Below are positions 1 through 8,874 of a stretch of 64,000 bases of DNA, piece by piece (within the stretch, counting starts at the first letter, position 1; every line of letters begins with the position of its first letter). Position numbers and translations under genes: made by a program. Below the pieces are notes generated by a model. That model did not search any database. It was not told where the DNA came from and was given only the letters and a program-made list of their open reading frames with translations. Source of the stretch: Streptomyces sp. NBC_01233 (GTDB lineage: Bacteria > Actinomycetota > Actinomycetes > Streptomycetales > Streptomycetaceae); assembly GCF_035989305.1 (NCBI RefSeq), contig NZ_CP108514.1, positions 8,784,501 to 8,848,500 on the forward strand, written 5' to 3'.

Positions 1-1498
1 CCGCCATCTCCGCGCCCGGATGGACCGCGGTGACGTCCGGGATCGTCGAGAGGGTCTTCTCCAGCTCCGAGTCCGACGGGCCGGCGGGCTGCTGGGCCCG
101 TACGGTCAGTGCCGCGGGCAGTCCCATCTGCGCCGGCCGGCTGCGGAACTGGTCCAGCGTCGACCAGGCGACGAGAGCGACCGTGATGAGCATCAGGGGC
201 AGGGCGAGCCGGGCCACCGGTATGACCGTCCGGCCGCGTCGCGCGAACGCGGCACGCCACCCCAGGACCAGGGCCGGGGGAACCCGCATCCCGAGAGCCC
301 GCCTGCCGAGCGCGGTCATCGGCGCGGCGGAGGGCAACGCGGCCCGTGCCACCGGCACCGGTGGCACCCGTCCGGCCCGCCAGGCCGAGAGCCCGGTGGC
401 AGCCGCGATCAGGAGCACCGCGCCGCAGGGGATGCCGATCATCAACGCGGTGTGGCCGGGCAGGTCCTCCCACACGGCCGCCGCCTCGCCGATCCGGCCC
501 GGTATCCGGGCGCCCAGCAGGGCGATGGCCGCCGTGCCGAGGGCCGTGCCGAGGAGCGCGAAGGCCAGGTGCTGTACGAGGAACCCGCGGGTCACCTGGC
601 CGGGGGTGAAGCCCACGGCCTTGAGGATGGCGATGTCCCTCAGCTGCCCGCGGACCCGGGCGCCGATCGCTCCGGACGCGGCGAGCGCCGCCGCGAGCAG
701 GGCGCCGAGCCCGAAGACGGCGAACATCTGCCCGAGGAGCTGGTCGTCGCCGCCCGCCTCGGCCCGTGTCTGCTGCCACTTGGTGACTTGGGCCACCCGG
801 TCGGCACCGAGGACGGTCACGGCGCGCTGGACCATGAAGTCGGTGTCGTTCGGATCCTCCAGGCGCAGGCCCACGCTCTGCCCGGTGTCGCCGTGGGCGA
901 TCTCGGCGAGGGTGCCGGGGAGCACCCAGCCGATGCCCGGTCCGCCCCCGGGCCGGTAGCGGGGCTCGGCCGCCTCGGCTATCCCGCTCACCTGTAGCGC
1001 GCGCGGGGCGCCGTCCGAGCCGGTGACCCGCACCGTGTCGCCCGGCTCGGCCCACAATGCCCGCGCGACGGAACTTTCCAGCACGACGGCGGCGGCCCCT
1101 GTGTCGCCGTCCGGTGGGGCGAGCCAGCTGCCGGCGGTGACGATCGGCAGCCCCGTCCCGGGGGGCGCCACCGCGGTCGCGCGCAGGGTCATCCCGGCCC
1201 GCGCGCCGCGCGACTCGACGGTCGTCGCCGCTGTGCGGTAGGGCCCCGAGAGGGCGGCGATACCGTCCACGCCGGTCAGGGCGTCCATGTCCGCCCCGGC
1301 GCGGGTGTGCAGCCAGATGTGCGCGCCCTGGGACTGGTTGAAGATCCGCTGCCAGGGGTTGGCGGCGTAGCTGAACAGCGCGCCCGCCAGGAGGAGCGAG
1401 GCGATGATCCCGGCGCTGGCCAGTACGACGAAGAGGGCTTCGCCGCGGTGCGCCCGGAGGTCGGCGTGCGCCCAGCGCAGAGTGGCCCGCACGGTCAC
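1..1498 (-). CDS. FtsX-like ABC transporter permease, partial
   Basis: This is the membrane subunit of an MacB/LolCDE-type exporter; the reading frame is open from a GTG at 1498 to the window edge, so the C-terminal end is missing. The start GTG overlaps the stop of the upstream ATPase gene (GTGA), which shows translational coupling. The visible part has an N-terminal membrane segment (about residues 20-40), a roughly 230-residue extracytoplasmic domain, and then an FtsX core with three membrane segments. The conserved 'RDIAILKAVGFTPGQV' type coupling motif of FtsX permeases is present. The substrate is unknown; the family exports lipids, peptides or drugs, or acts mechanically on the envelope. 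Confidence 0.88.
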   Translation of the reverse strand, partial: MTVRATLRWAHADLRAHRGEALFVVLASAGIIASLLLAGALFSYAANPWQRIFNQSQGAHIWLHTRAGADMDALTGVDGIAALSGPYRTAATTVESRGARAGMTLRATAVAPPGTGLPIVTAGSWLAPPDGDTGAAAVVLESSVARALWAEPGDTVRVTGSDGAPRALQVSGIAEAAEPRYRPGGGPGIGWVLPGTLAEIAHGDTGQSVGLRLEDPNDTDFMVQRAVTVLGADRVAQVTKWQQTRAEAGGDDQLLGQMFAVFGLGALLAAALAASGAIGARVRGQLRDIAILKAVGFTPGQVTRGFLVQHLAFALLGTALGTAAIALLGARIPGRIGEAAAVWEDLPGHTALMIGIPCGAVLLIAAATGLSAWRAGRVPPVPVARAALPSAAPMTALGRRALGMRVPPALVLGWRAAFARRGRTVIPVARLALPLMLITVALVAWSTLDQFRSRPAQMGLPAALTVRAQQPAGPSDSELEKTLSTIPDVTAVHPGAEMA

Positions 1499-2262
1499 TC
1501 CTTCAGTTCGAGTACGCCGCGGACGCCACGGGCCGGCTCGCGGCGCCCGTCGTCGAGCTGCGCGTCGTCGGCGATGCGCCCGTCGAAGAAGCTGATGACG
1601 CGGTCGGCGGCGCTGGCCATCCGGGCATCATGGGTGACCATCATGATCGTCTGGCCGCGCTGGTGGAACCGGGAGAGCAGCCGCAGCACCTCGCGGGTGC
1701 CCTTGCTGTCGAGGCTGCCGGCCGGCTCGTCGGCGAGGAGCAGTGCGGGGTGGTTGACCAGCGCCCGGGCGAGTGCGACCCGCTGTTGTTCGCCGCCTGA
1801 CAGCTCGCCCGGCATCGACCGCTCACGGCCTTCCAGACCGAGTTCGGCGAGCAGTTCGTCGCGGGAGTCACGGGCGGCCTTCGGGGAGGCGCCGGCGAGG
1901 AGGGCGGGCAGTTCGACGTTGTCGGCGACGGTGAGGTTGGAGACCAGGTTGAAGAACTGGAAGACGACGCCGATGCTGCGTCGCCTGAGGACCGCCCAGC
2001 GCGCCTCGCGGTACTCGTCGACCCGCTGTCCGCCGATCCAGAGCTTTCCGCTGTCGGGCCGTTGGAGGCCGCCGATCAGGTGCAGCAGCGTCGACTTGCC
2101 GGCTCCCGAAGGCCCGGTGACCGCGACGAACTCGCCCGGCTGGACGGCCAGGTCCACCCCGCGCACGGCGTGCACCGGCGCACCCTCGCCGTGGTGGGTC
2201 TTGGTGATGCCCTCGGCGCGGACGATGGGTACGGCAGGAGCGTTGGTGGCGTCGTCGCTCAT
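1495..2262 (-). CDS. ABC transporter ATP-binding protein (MacB/LolD type)
   Basis: This 255-residue ATPase powers the adjacent FtsX-like permease. It has all nucleotide-binding motifs: Walker A GPSGAGKST near residue 50, a Q-loop region VVFQFFN, the signature LSGGEQQR near residue 155, Walker B ALLLADEP and the switch histidine in MVTHD. Length and motif order are typical of the LolD/MacB group. It overlaps the upstream PadR gene by 4 bases and the downstream permease by 4 bases, so the three genes form one operon. The substrate cannot be read from the sequence. Confidence 0.93.
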   Translation of the reverse strand: MSDDATNAPAVPIVRAEGITKTHHGEGAPVHAVRGVDLAVQPGEFVAVTGPSGAGKSTLLHLIGGLQRPDSGKLWIGGQRVDEYREARWAVLRRRSIGVVFQFFNLVSNLTVADNVELPALLAGASPKAARDSRDELLAELGLEGRERSMPGELSGGEQQRVALARALVNHPALLLADEPAGSLDSKGTREVLRLLSRFHQRGQTIMMVTHDARMASAADRVISFFDGRIADDAQLDDGRREPARGVRGVLELKE

Positions 2263-2765
2263 TCCAGCTCCTCCTGACAGCGTTCCAGCCAGTCGAGGTC
2301 GGCCTGCAGGTGCAGCATGGCGCCCTCGATCAGCAGTTGGGAGACCTTGTTGTCGCGGTTTTCGGCTGCGGCCAGTTTCGACAGGTCCCGCATGGTGTTG
2401 AGGTACTGCCGCCGCTGCTTGTTGATCAGCGCGACCGGGTCGGCCAGCCCCGACTCCGGCGCGAGAGCGAGCTTCATGAAGAACTCGTCCCGTACCCGGG
2501 GCTCCTCGGCGGTGTTCTCGAACCAGGCCAGCACGGCCTCGTGCCCGGCGCCCGTCAGCCGGTACGTGCGCTTGTTGGGGCGGCCCGACTGCTCGACGTC
2601 CTCGCCTTCGATCAGACCGCTTTTCTCCAGCCGGCCGAGGGTGACGTAGATCTGGCCGACGTTGGGCTGAGGGTACGCGGCGCCCAAGAGCTTCTCAAGG
2701 TCCTGCTTGAGCTCGTAACCATGAGCAGGGCCACGGGCGAGCAGTGCCAGGAGCGCCAGCCGCAC
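2259..2765 (-). CDS. PadR-family transcriptional regulator
   Basis: This 168-residue protein has the PadR winged-helix domain in its first 85 residues (MRLALLALLARGPAHGYELKQ is the classic opening) followed by a helical Vir_AlphaC-type dimerisation tail. Members usually repress their own operon and the transporter next to it and release DNA on binding a small molecule. It is the first gene of an operon with the ATPase and permease, so it very likely controls this exporter. The GTG start at 2765 follows a strong purine-rich ribosome binding site (GGAGGGGGGAG). Confidence 0.9.
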   Translation of the reverse strand: MRLALLALLARGPAHGYELKQDLEKLLGAAYPQPNVGQIYVTLGRLEKSGLIEGEDVEQSGRPNKRTYRLTGAGHEAVLAWFENTAEEPRVRDEFFMKLALAPESGLADPVALINKQRRQYLNTMRDLSKLAAAENRDNKVSQLLIEGAMLHLQADLDWLERCQEELE

Positions 2766-2868
2766 TCGCTCCCCCCTCCTTCCCGCTCCGTAGTCACCTG
2801 TTCACTCGGCATGGGGCCAGTGGCCACCGCCACCCGTCTTGCCTGCCTGGGCGTCTAGTATCGCCCAT

Positions 2869-2889
2869 GCCTAACGGGTATATATAGGC
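2869..2889. promoter_or_regulatory. AT-rich interrupted palindrome, candidate PadR operator
   Basis: The divergent gap between the PadR gene and the binding-protein gene holds the inverted repeat GCCTA-N11-TAGGC with an AT-rich TATATATA core. AT-rich palindromes in this place are typical PadR operators. The assignment is inference from position and symmetry only. Confidence 0.4.
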
Positions 2890-2934
2890 CGCGATGGTCG
2901 GCGGCGCAGCCGGATCGTGCACTGGGAGGAACCT

Positions 2935-4215
2935 ATGCGGTGGATGCGTGCCGCGGGTAGGGCTCTCCTGGTCGCGGCGGTGGTGCTGGCGGGATACGCC
3001 GGTTTCGGCGTCCGTGCGGACGCGGGCGCGGGCGCGGCCGCCGGGGCCCGCGGCCCCCTGACGCTCGTGACGGCGGGCGATCTGACCCACTACCTCTCCC
3101 CGCTGCTGGACGACTGGAACGAAGGCCATCCCGGCGAGCGCGTCACGCTCGTCGAGCTGCCCGACTCGGCGGACGAGACCCGGGCCCAGATGATCAGCGA
3201 GCTGCGATCCGGCAACAACCGGTTCGACGTGCTGAACATCGACGTCGCCTGGACGTCCGAGTTCGCGGCGGCCGGATGGATCTCCCCGCTCCGGCGTGAC
3301 CGCTTCCCCCTGGACAGCTTCCTGCGGCCGGTCGTCGACACCGCGACCTTCGACGGCCGGCTGTACGCGGTCCCGTACGTCACCAACGCGGGACTGCTCT
3401 ACTACCGCAAGGACATCCTGGACGAGGAGGGCGAGGAACCGCCGCGCACCTGGGCGGAACTCGTCCGTCAGGCGCGCACGATCGCCCCGAAGCACGGGCT
3501 GGACGGCTACGCCGGCCAGTTCCTGCCGTACGAGGGGCTCACCGTCAACGTGACCGAGGCCGTGCACTCGGCGGGCGGTTCGATCCTGCGCGACGACGGC
3601 GCCCGGGTGACCGTGGACTCCGACGCGGCGGGCGCCGGACTGCGCTTCCTCGCGGACGGCGTGAGGGACGGCTGGATCTCCCGCGACGCGCTCGGCTACA
3701 AGGAGGAGGAGTCCCGGCAGGCGTTCCAGGACGGCCGGCTGCTCTTTCTGCGGAACTGGCCCTATGTGTACGCGGACGCGAGCGCGGAAGGGTCGAAGGT
3801 CGCGGGCCGGTTCGGCGCCGTGCCGCTGCCCGGACCCGACGGGCCCGGCACCAGCGTGCTGGGCGGCTCCAACCTCGCCGTCAGCAGCCGTGCGCGGCAT
3901 CCTGCGTCGGCAGCCGATCTCATCTCCTACCTCACGAGCGAACGGGTCCAGCGGCGGGTGCTCACCGAGGGCTCGCTGCCACCGGTGCGCGCAGCGCTGT
4001 ACGAGGACCCCGGGCTGATCCGCGCGTATCCGTACCTGCCCACGCTTCGCCAGAGCGTGCTGTCGGCGGCGCCGCGCCCCAAGAGTCCGCGCTACGACCA
4101 GGTGAGCCTCGCGGTGCAGGCCGTGGCGCAGGACCTGATGGCGCTGCGCCAGACGCCCGAGCAGGCGGTGGCGCGGCTTGCGCGCGAGCTCGGGACCATC
4201 TCCCGCGAGCGCTGA
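2935..4215 (+). CDS. Extracellular sugar-binding protein of an ABC transporter
   Basis: This is a family 1 extracellular solute-binding protein of about 426 residues. It starts with a charged leader and a hydrophobic segment (residues about 6-24) that fits a Sec signal. No clear lipobox cysteine is seen, so it may be anchored by an uncleaved segment or be secreted. The SBP fold is visible in the DDWNEGHPGERVTLVELP region and the 'VPYVTNAGLLYYRKDIL' motif typical of trehalose/maltose-type binding proteins. I chose the ATG at 2935 because GGAGGA lies 4 bases before it; a GTG at 2917 lies upstream of that site. No permease genes follow: a strong terminator comes next, so this is a single-gene unit. 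Confidence 0.85.
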   Translation: MRWMRAAGRALLVAAVVLAGYAGFGVRADAGAGAAAGARGPLTLVTAGDLTHYLSPLLDDWNEGHPGERVTLVELPDSADETRAQMISELRSGNNRFDVLNIDVAWTSEFAAAGWISPLRRDRFPLDSFLRPVVDTATFDGRLYAVPYVTNAGLLYYRKDILDEEGEEPPRTWAELVRQARTIAPKHGLDGYAGQFLPYEGLTVNVTEAVHSAGGSILRDDGARVTVDSDAAGAGLRFLADGVRDGWISRDALGYKEEESRQAFQDGRLLFLRNWPYVYADASAEGSKVAGRFGAVPLPGPDGPGTSVLGGSNLAVSSRARHPASAADLISYLTSERVQRRVLTEGSLPPVRAALYEDPGLIRAYPYLPTLRQSVLSAAPRPKSPRYDQVSLAVQAVAQDLMALRQTPEQAVARLARELGTISRER

Positions 4216-4236
4216 TCGCACTCGGCCACCTCCCTC

Positions 4237-4271
4237 AAGGGCTCCTACTTACACGTTAAGTAGGAGCCCTT
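4237..4271 (+). terminator. Rho-independent-type terminator hairpin
   Basis: A perfect 15-bp stem (AAGGGCTCCTACTTA / TAAGTAGGAGCCCTT) with a 5-base loop follows the binding-protein gene by about 20 bases. It separates that gene from the alpha-glucosidase operon. Confidence 0.85.
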
Positions 4272-4334
4272 CTTCATGCATCTGGGTATTTCGGCACAAA
4301 CCATCCCAGCTTTCGGCTGTTTATGGACACATCG

Positions 4335-4373
4335 TTGACACCTTCCAGTCGTCGGTACTTAACATGCATGCAT
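4335..4373 (+). promoter_or_regulatory. Candidate promoter and palindrome before the glucosidase operon
   Basis: A consensus -35 hexamer TTGACA (4335-4340) is followed about 16 bases later by TACTTA as a possible -10, and then the short palindrome ATGCATGCAT (4364-4373). This would drive the glucosidase and transport genes. The palindrome may be a regulator site; no regulator gene lies beside it. Confidence 0.45.
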
Positions 4374-4429
4374 AACAGCGCACCTGATTCAGGGCGCTCT
4401 CGCATTCAGCAGAAACAGGTCGACGCGAG

Positions 4430-6112
4430 ATGCTCAGCACCCTTCCGGCCGGCACCGGCCACCCCTCCCGCACCGCCACCACACCTGACCCCTGGTGGCG
4501 CGACGCGGTGATCTACCAGGTCTACGTCCGCAGCTTCCTCGACAGCACCGGGGACGGCATCGGCGACCTGGCCGGCGTACGGGCCGGGCTTCCCTACCTC
4601 AGGAAGCTCGGTGTCGACGGCATCTGGCTCAGCCCCTTCTACCCGTCGCCCCAGCACGACCACGGCTACGACGTCGCCGACTACTGCGGCGTCGACCCCG
4701 TATACGGCGACCTCGCCGAGTTCGACCGGCTGGTGTCCGACGCCCGCCGCCTCGGGCTCAAGCTGCTGCTCGACATCGTTCCCAACCACTGCTCCAGCGA
4801 GCACCCGTGGTTCCGCGAGGCGCTTGCCGCAGGGCCGGGCAGCGCCCCGCGCTCCCGCTTCCACTTCGCGCCCGGCCGCGGCCCGGAGGGGGCGGAGCCG
4901 CCCAACAACTGGCGCGCCATGTTCGGCGGTCCCGCCTGGAGCCGGATCACCGAGCCCGACGGCACCCCCGGAGAGTGGTACCTGCACCTCTTCACGCCCG
5001 AGCAGCCCGACCTGAACTGGCGCGACCCCGTCGTGGGCGACGACTTCGAGCGGGTGCTGCGCTTCTGGCTGGACCGCGGTGTCGACGGCTTCCGGATCGA
5101 CGTCGCCGCCGGACTGTTCAAGCACCCCGAGCTGCCCGACTCGGACGATCCCGGAGCCGACGAGCGGGCCCGCGACGCCGTCAACCAGCTGGCGTGGAAC
5201 CAGCCCGAGGTCCACGACGTATGGCGCCGCTGGCGCGCGGTCTGCGAGGAGTACACCGCCGGAGACGGCCGTGAGCGACTGCTGGTCGGCGAGGTGTCCG
5301 TGCCGACCGCACGCGAGCACGCCGCGTACGTCCGCCCCGACGAACTGCACCAGGCGTTCTTCTTCGACCTGCTCAGCGCACCCTGGGACGCCGAGGCCTT
5401 CCGCGCGACGATCACCGAGGCGATACGCGACATCGCCGGCACCGGCTCCACCGTCACCTGGGTCCTCAACAACCACGACCAGGTCCGCACGGTCACCCGC
5501 TACGCGGGCGAGCCCGGCGTGGAGGGCAGCGGGCTGGGAGCCGCCCGCGCCCGCGCAGCGGCCCTCCTGATGCTCGCCCTGCCCGGCGCCGCCTACGTCT
5601 ACCAAGGCGAGGAGCTCGGCCTCCCGGAGGTCCTCGACCTGCCCGACGAGGTCCTCACCGACCCGATCTTCCGCCGCACCGGCAGCCGCAAGCACGTCCG
5701 GGACGGCTGCCGCGTGCCACTGCCGTGGTCCGGACACGCCTCCCCGTTCGGCTTCAGCCAGGAGGCGGTCGGAGCCAAGCCGTGGCTGCCGCAGCCCGCG
5801 TGGTTCGCCGAGCACGCCACCGACCGCGCCCTGGCCGACACCCGTTCCTTCTGGCACCTCTACCGCGACGGCCTCCAGCTGCGGCGCACCCTGCCGCAGC
5901 TCGGCGACGGCACCCTGCGCTGGCTGGACGCGCCTGCACACGTGCTGGCGATCGCCCGCGGCGACGGCCTGGTCTGCGCGGTGAACTTCGGCACGGAGCC
6001 GGTGCCCGCCCCGGTCCTCGGGACCCCGCTGCTCGCCAGCGGGCCCTGTCCCGACGGGGTGCTCCCCGCGGCGACCGCGGCCTGGTGGGCGGGCGAGTAC
6101 CCGGCCCCGTAG
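4430..6112 (+). CDS. GH13 alpha-glucosidase
   Basis: This 560-residue enzyme hydrolyses terminal alpha-glucosidic bonds of short oligosaccharides and is probably cytoplasmic, as there is no signal peptide. GH13 regions are clear: DIVPNH (region I), GFRIDVA with the nucleophile D224 (region II), GEVSVP with acid/base E288 (region III) and NNHD with D350 (region IV). The opening WWRDAVIYQVYVRSFLDS and length fit the oligo-1,6-/alpha-glucosidase subfamily. It is followed by a binding protein and two permeases, so it likely breaks down the imported sugar. Exact linkage (alpha-1,4, alpha-1,6 or trehalose) cannot be told from these motifs. Confidence 0.92.
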   Translation: MLSTLPAGTGHPSRTATTPDPWWRDAVIYQVYVRSFLDSTGDGIGDLAGVRAGLPYLRKLGVDGIWLSPFYPSPQHDHGYDVADYCGVDPVYGDLAEFDRLVSDARRLGLKLLLDIVPNHCSSEHPWFREALAAGPGSAPRSRFHFAPGRGPEGAEPPNNWRAMFGGPAWSRITEPDGTPGEWYLHLFTPEQPDLNWRDPVVGDDFERVLRFWLDRGVDGFRIDVAAGLFKHPELPDSDDPGADERARDAVNQLAWNQPEVHDVWRRWRAVCEEYTAGDGRERLLVGEVSVPTAREHAAYVRPDELHQAFFFDLLSAPWDAEAFRATITEAIRDIAGTGSTVTWVLNNHDQVRTVTRYAGEPGVEGSGLGAARARAAALLMLALPGAAYVYQGEELGLPEVLDLPDEVLTDPIFRRTGSRKHVRDGCRVPLPWSGHASPFGFSQEAVGAKPWLPQPAWFAEHATDRALADTRSFWHLYRDGLQLRRTLPQLGDGTLRWLDAPAHVLAIARGDGLVCAVNFGTEPVPAPVLGTPLLASGPCPDGVLPAATAAWWAGEYPAP

Positions 6113-6191
6113 CCCGCGCCCCCAACCCGCAGACCCCGAGTTCCTCCTCCCTCCCCCCGCCCTGCCCCTGACTTCCTCGAAAGGACTCCTC

Positions 6192-7523
6192 ATGCGACGA
6201 CCCGGCAAGACGACCCGTCGGAGTGCCGCCACCGCGACGGCGGCCCTCGCCCTCGCCCTCGGCACCACCGCCTGCGGCGGCACCACCGGACCCGCGAGCG
6301 ACGGCGAACTCAGCGGCCAGACCGTCACCGTGGCAGGCGTCTGGACCGGCGCCGAGCAGCAGAGCTTCAAGAAGGTCCTCGACGCCTTCACCGAGAAGAC
6401 CGGCGCCAAGACGGTCTTCGTGCCCTCCGGCGACAACGTCTCCACCTTCGTCGGCAGCAAGATCGAAGGCGGCAACGCGCCCGACGTGGTGATGGTTCCC
6501 CAGGTGGGCGTGCTCCAGCAGTTCGCGAAGGAGGGCTGGCTCCAGCCCCTGTCCGACCAGACCGCCCAGACGGCCGGATCCACCCTCGCCCCGGTGTGGA
6601 AGGACTACGGCACCGTCGACGGCACGTACTACGGCCTGTACTTCAAGGCCGCCCACAAGTCCACCGTGTGGTACGCCCCCGAGGCCTTCGCCCAGGCCGG
6701 CGTCGGCGAACCCAAGAGCTACAGCGACATGCTGAAGACCGGCCGCACCCTCGCGGACTCCGGCCGCCCGGCCTTCGCCATAGCCGGCGAGGACGGCTGG
6801 ACCCTCACCGACTGGTTCGAGAACATCTATCTCTCCCAGGCCGGGCCGGAGAAGTACGACCTGCTCGCCCAGCACAAGCTGAAGTGGACCGACGAGAGCG
6901 TCGTCAGGGCCCTGACCACCCTCGGGGAACTGTTCAAGGACAAGCAGCTCGTCGCCGGCGGCGCCCAGACGGCACTCGGGACCGACTTCCCCTCGTCGGT
7001 CGCGCAGGTGTTCGGCCCGGAGCCCAAGGCGGGCATGGTCTACGAGGGCGACTTCGTCGGCGGCGTCGCCAAGGGACAGTTCGGCAAGAAGCTCGGACAG
7101 GACGCCAAGTTCTTCCCGTTCCCCTCGGTCGACGGCGGCAGGGCGCCGGTCGTCAGCGGTGGCGACGCGGCGGTCGTCCTCAAGGACGGCAAGAACGGCA
7201 AGGCCGGCATGAAGCTCGTCGAGTTCCTGGCGAGCTCCGAGGCGGCCGAGGTCTGGGCCGGCGCGGGCGGCTTCCTGTCCCCGAACAACGAGGTCGACTT
7301 CGCCAAGTACAGCGACGACACCACGCGCAGCACCGCCAACTCGCTCATCGCCGCGGGCAATTCGATCCGCTTCGACATGTCGGACCAGGCCCCGGCCGCG
7401 TTCGGCGGGACCAAGGGCGCGGGCGAGTGGAAGCTCCTCCAGGACTTCCTGCGCGACCCCTCGGACGCGCAGGGCACCGCCGCGAAGCTCGAAGCCGAGG
7501 CCGCCAAGGCCTACGGAAACTGA
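6192..7523 (+). CDS. Sugar-binding lipoprotein of alpha-glucoside ABC transporter
   Basis: This 443-residue protein captures the sugar outside the cell for the two permeases that follow. It has a twin-arginine-rich leader and a lipobox ending at Cys29 (GTTACGG), so it is lipid-anchored. The body is a family 1 solute-binding protein, of the AglE type by context. A good ribosome binding site (AAAGGA) lies 9 bases before the ATG. Next to it are the GH13 enzyme upstream and the permeases downstream with 10 bases between. Confidence 0.9.
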   Translation: MRRPGKTTRRSAATATAALALALGTTACGGTTGPASDGELSGQTVTVAGVWTGAEQQSFKKVLDAFTEKTGAKTVFVPSGDNVSTFVGSKIEGGNAPDVVMVPQVGVLQQFAKEGWLQPLSDQTAQTAGSTLAPVWKDYGTVDGTYYGLYFKAAHKSTVWYAPEAFAQAGVGEPKSYSDMLKTGRTLADSGRPAFAIAGEDGWTLTDWFENIYLSQAGPEKYDLLAQHKLKWTDESVVRALTTLGELFKDKQLVAGGAQTALGTDFPSSVAQVFGPEPKAGMVYEGDFVGGVAKGQFGKKLGQDAKFFPFPSVDGGRAPVVSGGDAAVVLKDGKNGKAGMKLVEFLASSEAAEVWAGAGGFLSPNNEVDFAKYSDDTTRSTANSLIAAGNSIRFDMSDQAPAAFGGTKGAGEWKLLQDFLRDPSDAQGTAAKLEAEAAKAYGN

Positions 7524-7533
7524 GGCGCCCGCC

Positions 7534-8874
7534 ATGGCTGACACCATGACCGCCCACCCCGCGGCCGACGGGCGGCGCCGGGCCCAGCGCAGGAAGCGCC
7601 GCCTCGCGGTCGTCTTCGTCCTGCCGGCCCTGCTGCTCCTCGGCGCGCTGGTCGTCTACCCCGTCCTCTTCTCCTTCGGCCGCAGCCTGTTCGACGCGGA
7701 CGGCGACCGGTTCGTCGGAGCCGCGAACTACGCGGCGATCGTGCAGGACCCGGCCACCCTCAAGGCGATCCGCAACAGCGCCATCTGGGTCGTCGTCGCC
7801 CCCACCCTGCTCACCGGACTCGGGCTGGTGCTCGCCGTGCTCACCGAGAAGGTGCGCTGGGCGACCGCGTTCAAGCTCGTGCTCTTCCTGCCGATGGCCG
7901 TGTCGTTCCTCGCCGCGGGCATCATCTTCCGGCTCGCCTACGAACAGGACCCGGACCGGGGCGTGCTCAACGCCGCCGTCGTCGGTGTCCACGACGGTTT
8001 CGACGACGCTGCCGCCTACCCGACGGCCCGGGCCCGGGAGGGCCACGGTCTGACGGGCGGGGCGGGCGGCCCGTACAGCACCGGGAGCACCGTACGGCCC
8101 GGGGGCTCGCTCAGCCTCGGGTTCATCGGGGTCGCACCCGATGCGATGCCCGCCGACGCGAAGGCCGCTTCGGACGCGGACGCCGCGGCGCCCGGCACGG
8201 ACGCGATCGGGGGAGTCGTCTACCTCGACTTCGCCCCCGGTGGCGCGGGCACCCCGGGCAGGGTCGACCCGGACGAGAAGGGGCTGCCTGGCATGACGGT
8301 CGAGGCCGTACGGGACGGCCGGGTGGCCGCGACCGCCACCACGGCGGATGACGGCTCCTTCCGCCTTGCCGGGCTGGCCGACGGCGACTACACGGTCCGG
8401 CTGCCCGCGGCCAACTTCGAGGCCCCCTACCAGGGCGTGGACTGGCTCGGTCCCGCGCTGGTGACGCCGGCCATCATCGGCGCCTACCTGTGGGTCTGGA
8501 CGGGCTTCGCGATGGTCCTGATCGGCGCCGGCCTCGCGGCCATCCCGCGCGATGCGCTGGAGGCCGCGCGGATGGACGGTGCCACCGAGGGCCAGATCTT
8601 CCGCAAGATCACCGTGCCGTTGCTCGCGCCGGTGCTCACCGTCGTCTTCGTGACCCTGGTGATCAACGTGATGAAGGTCTTCGACCTCGTCTACATCATT
8701 GCGCCGGGCCCGGTGCAGGAAGAGGCGAACGTGCTGGCCACACGCATGTGGCTGGTCTCCTTCGGCGGCGGCAACGACCAGGGGCTCGGCAGCGCGCTCA
8801 GCATGGTGCTCCTGCTGCTGGTCGTCCCAGCGATGATCTTCAACGTCCGGCGTTTCCGAAGGAGTGGAGCATGA
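7534..8874 (+). CDS. Sugar ABC permease (MalF/AglF type) with inserted beta-sandwich domain
   Basis: This 446-residue protein is one of two membrane subunits. Membrane segments lie near residues 25-47, 84-105 and 113-133, then near 306-326, 370-395 and 420-440. The EAA coupling loop (EAARMDGATEGQIFRKITVPL) is near residue 345. Between the third and fourth membrane segments is an insertion of about 165 residues. It contains GGVVYLDF, DPDEKGLPGMTVEAVRDG and a DGSFRLAGLADGDYTVRLP stretch, which matches the pattern of SdrD_B/CnaB-type or carboxypeptidase-regulatory-like beta-sandwich domains. Such a domain would sit outside the membrane beside the binding protein. Permeases of this size are usually about 300 residues. 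The stop overlaps the next start (ATGA). Confidence 0.9.
   Translation: MADTMTAHPAADGRRRAQRRKRRLAVVFVLPALLLLGALVVYPVLFSFGRSLFDADGDRFVGAANYAAIVQDPATLKAIRNSAIWVVVAPTLLTGLGLVLAVLTEKVRWATAFKLVLFLPMAVSFLAAGIIFRLAYEQDPDRGVLNAAVVGVHDGFDDAAAYPTARAREGHGLTGGAGGPYSTGSTVRPGGSLSLGFIGVAPDAMPADAKAASDADAAAPGTDAIGGVVYLDFAPGGAGTPGRVDPDEKGLPGMTVEAVRDGRVAATATTADDGSFRLAGLADGDYTVRLPAANFEAPYQGVDWLGPALVTPAIIGAYLWVWTGFAMVLIGAGLAAIPRDALEAARMDGATEGQIFRKITVPLLAPVLTVVFVTLVINVMKVFDLVYIIAPGPVQEEANVLATRMWLVSFGGGNDQGLGSALSMVLLLLVVPAMIFNVRRFRRSGA

Noticed and set aside
20..997. Plus-strand open frames in the first kilobase
   Set aside because: They are antisense to the FtsX-like permease, whose frame is open through the window edge and has clear membrane segments and family motifs.
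4406..6583. 725-residue open frame antisense to the GH13 gene
   Set aside because: Shadow frame with low-complexity Gly/Ala/Arg/Val content, opposite a well-supported enzyme.
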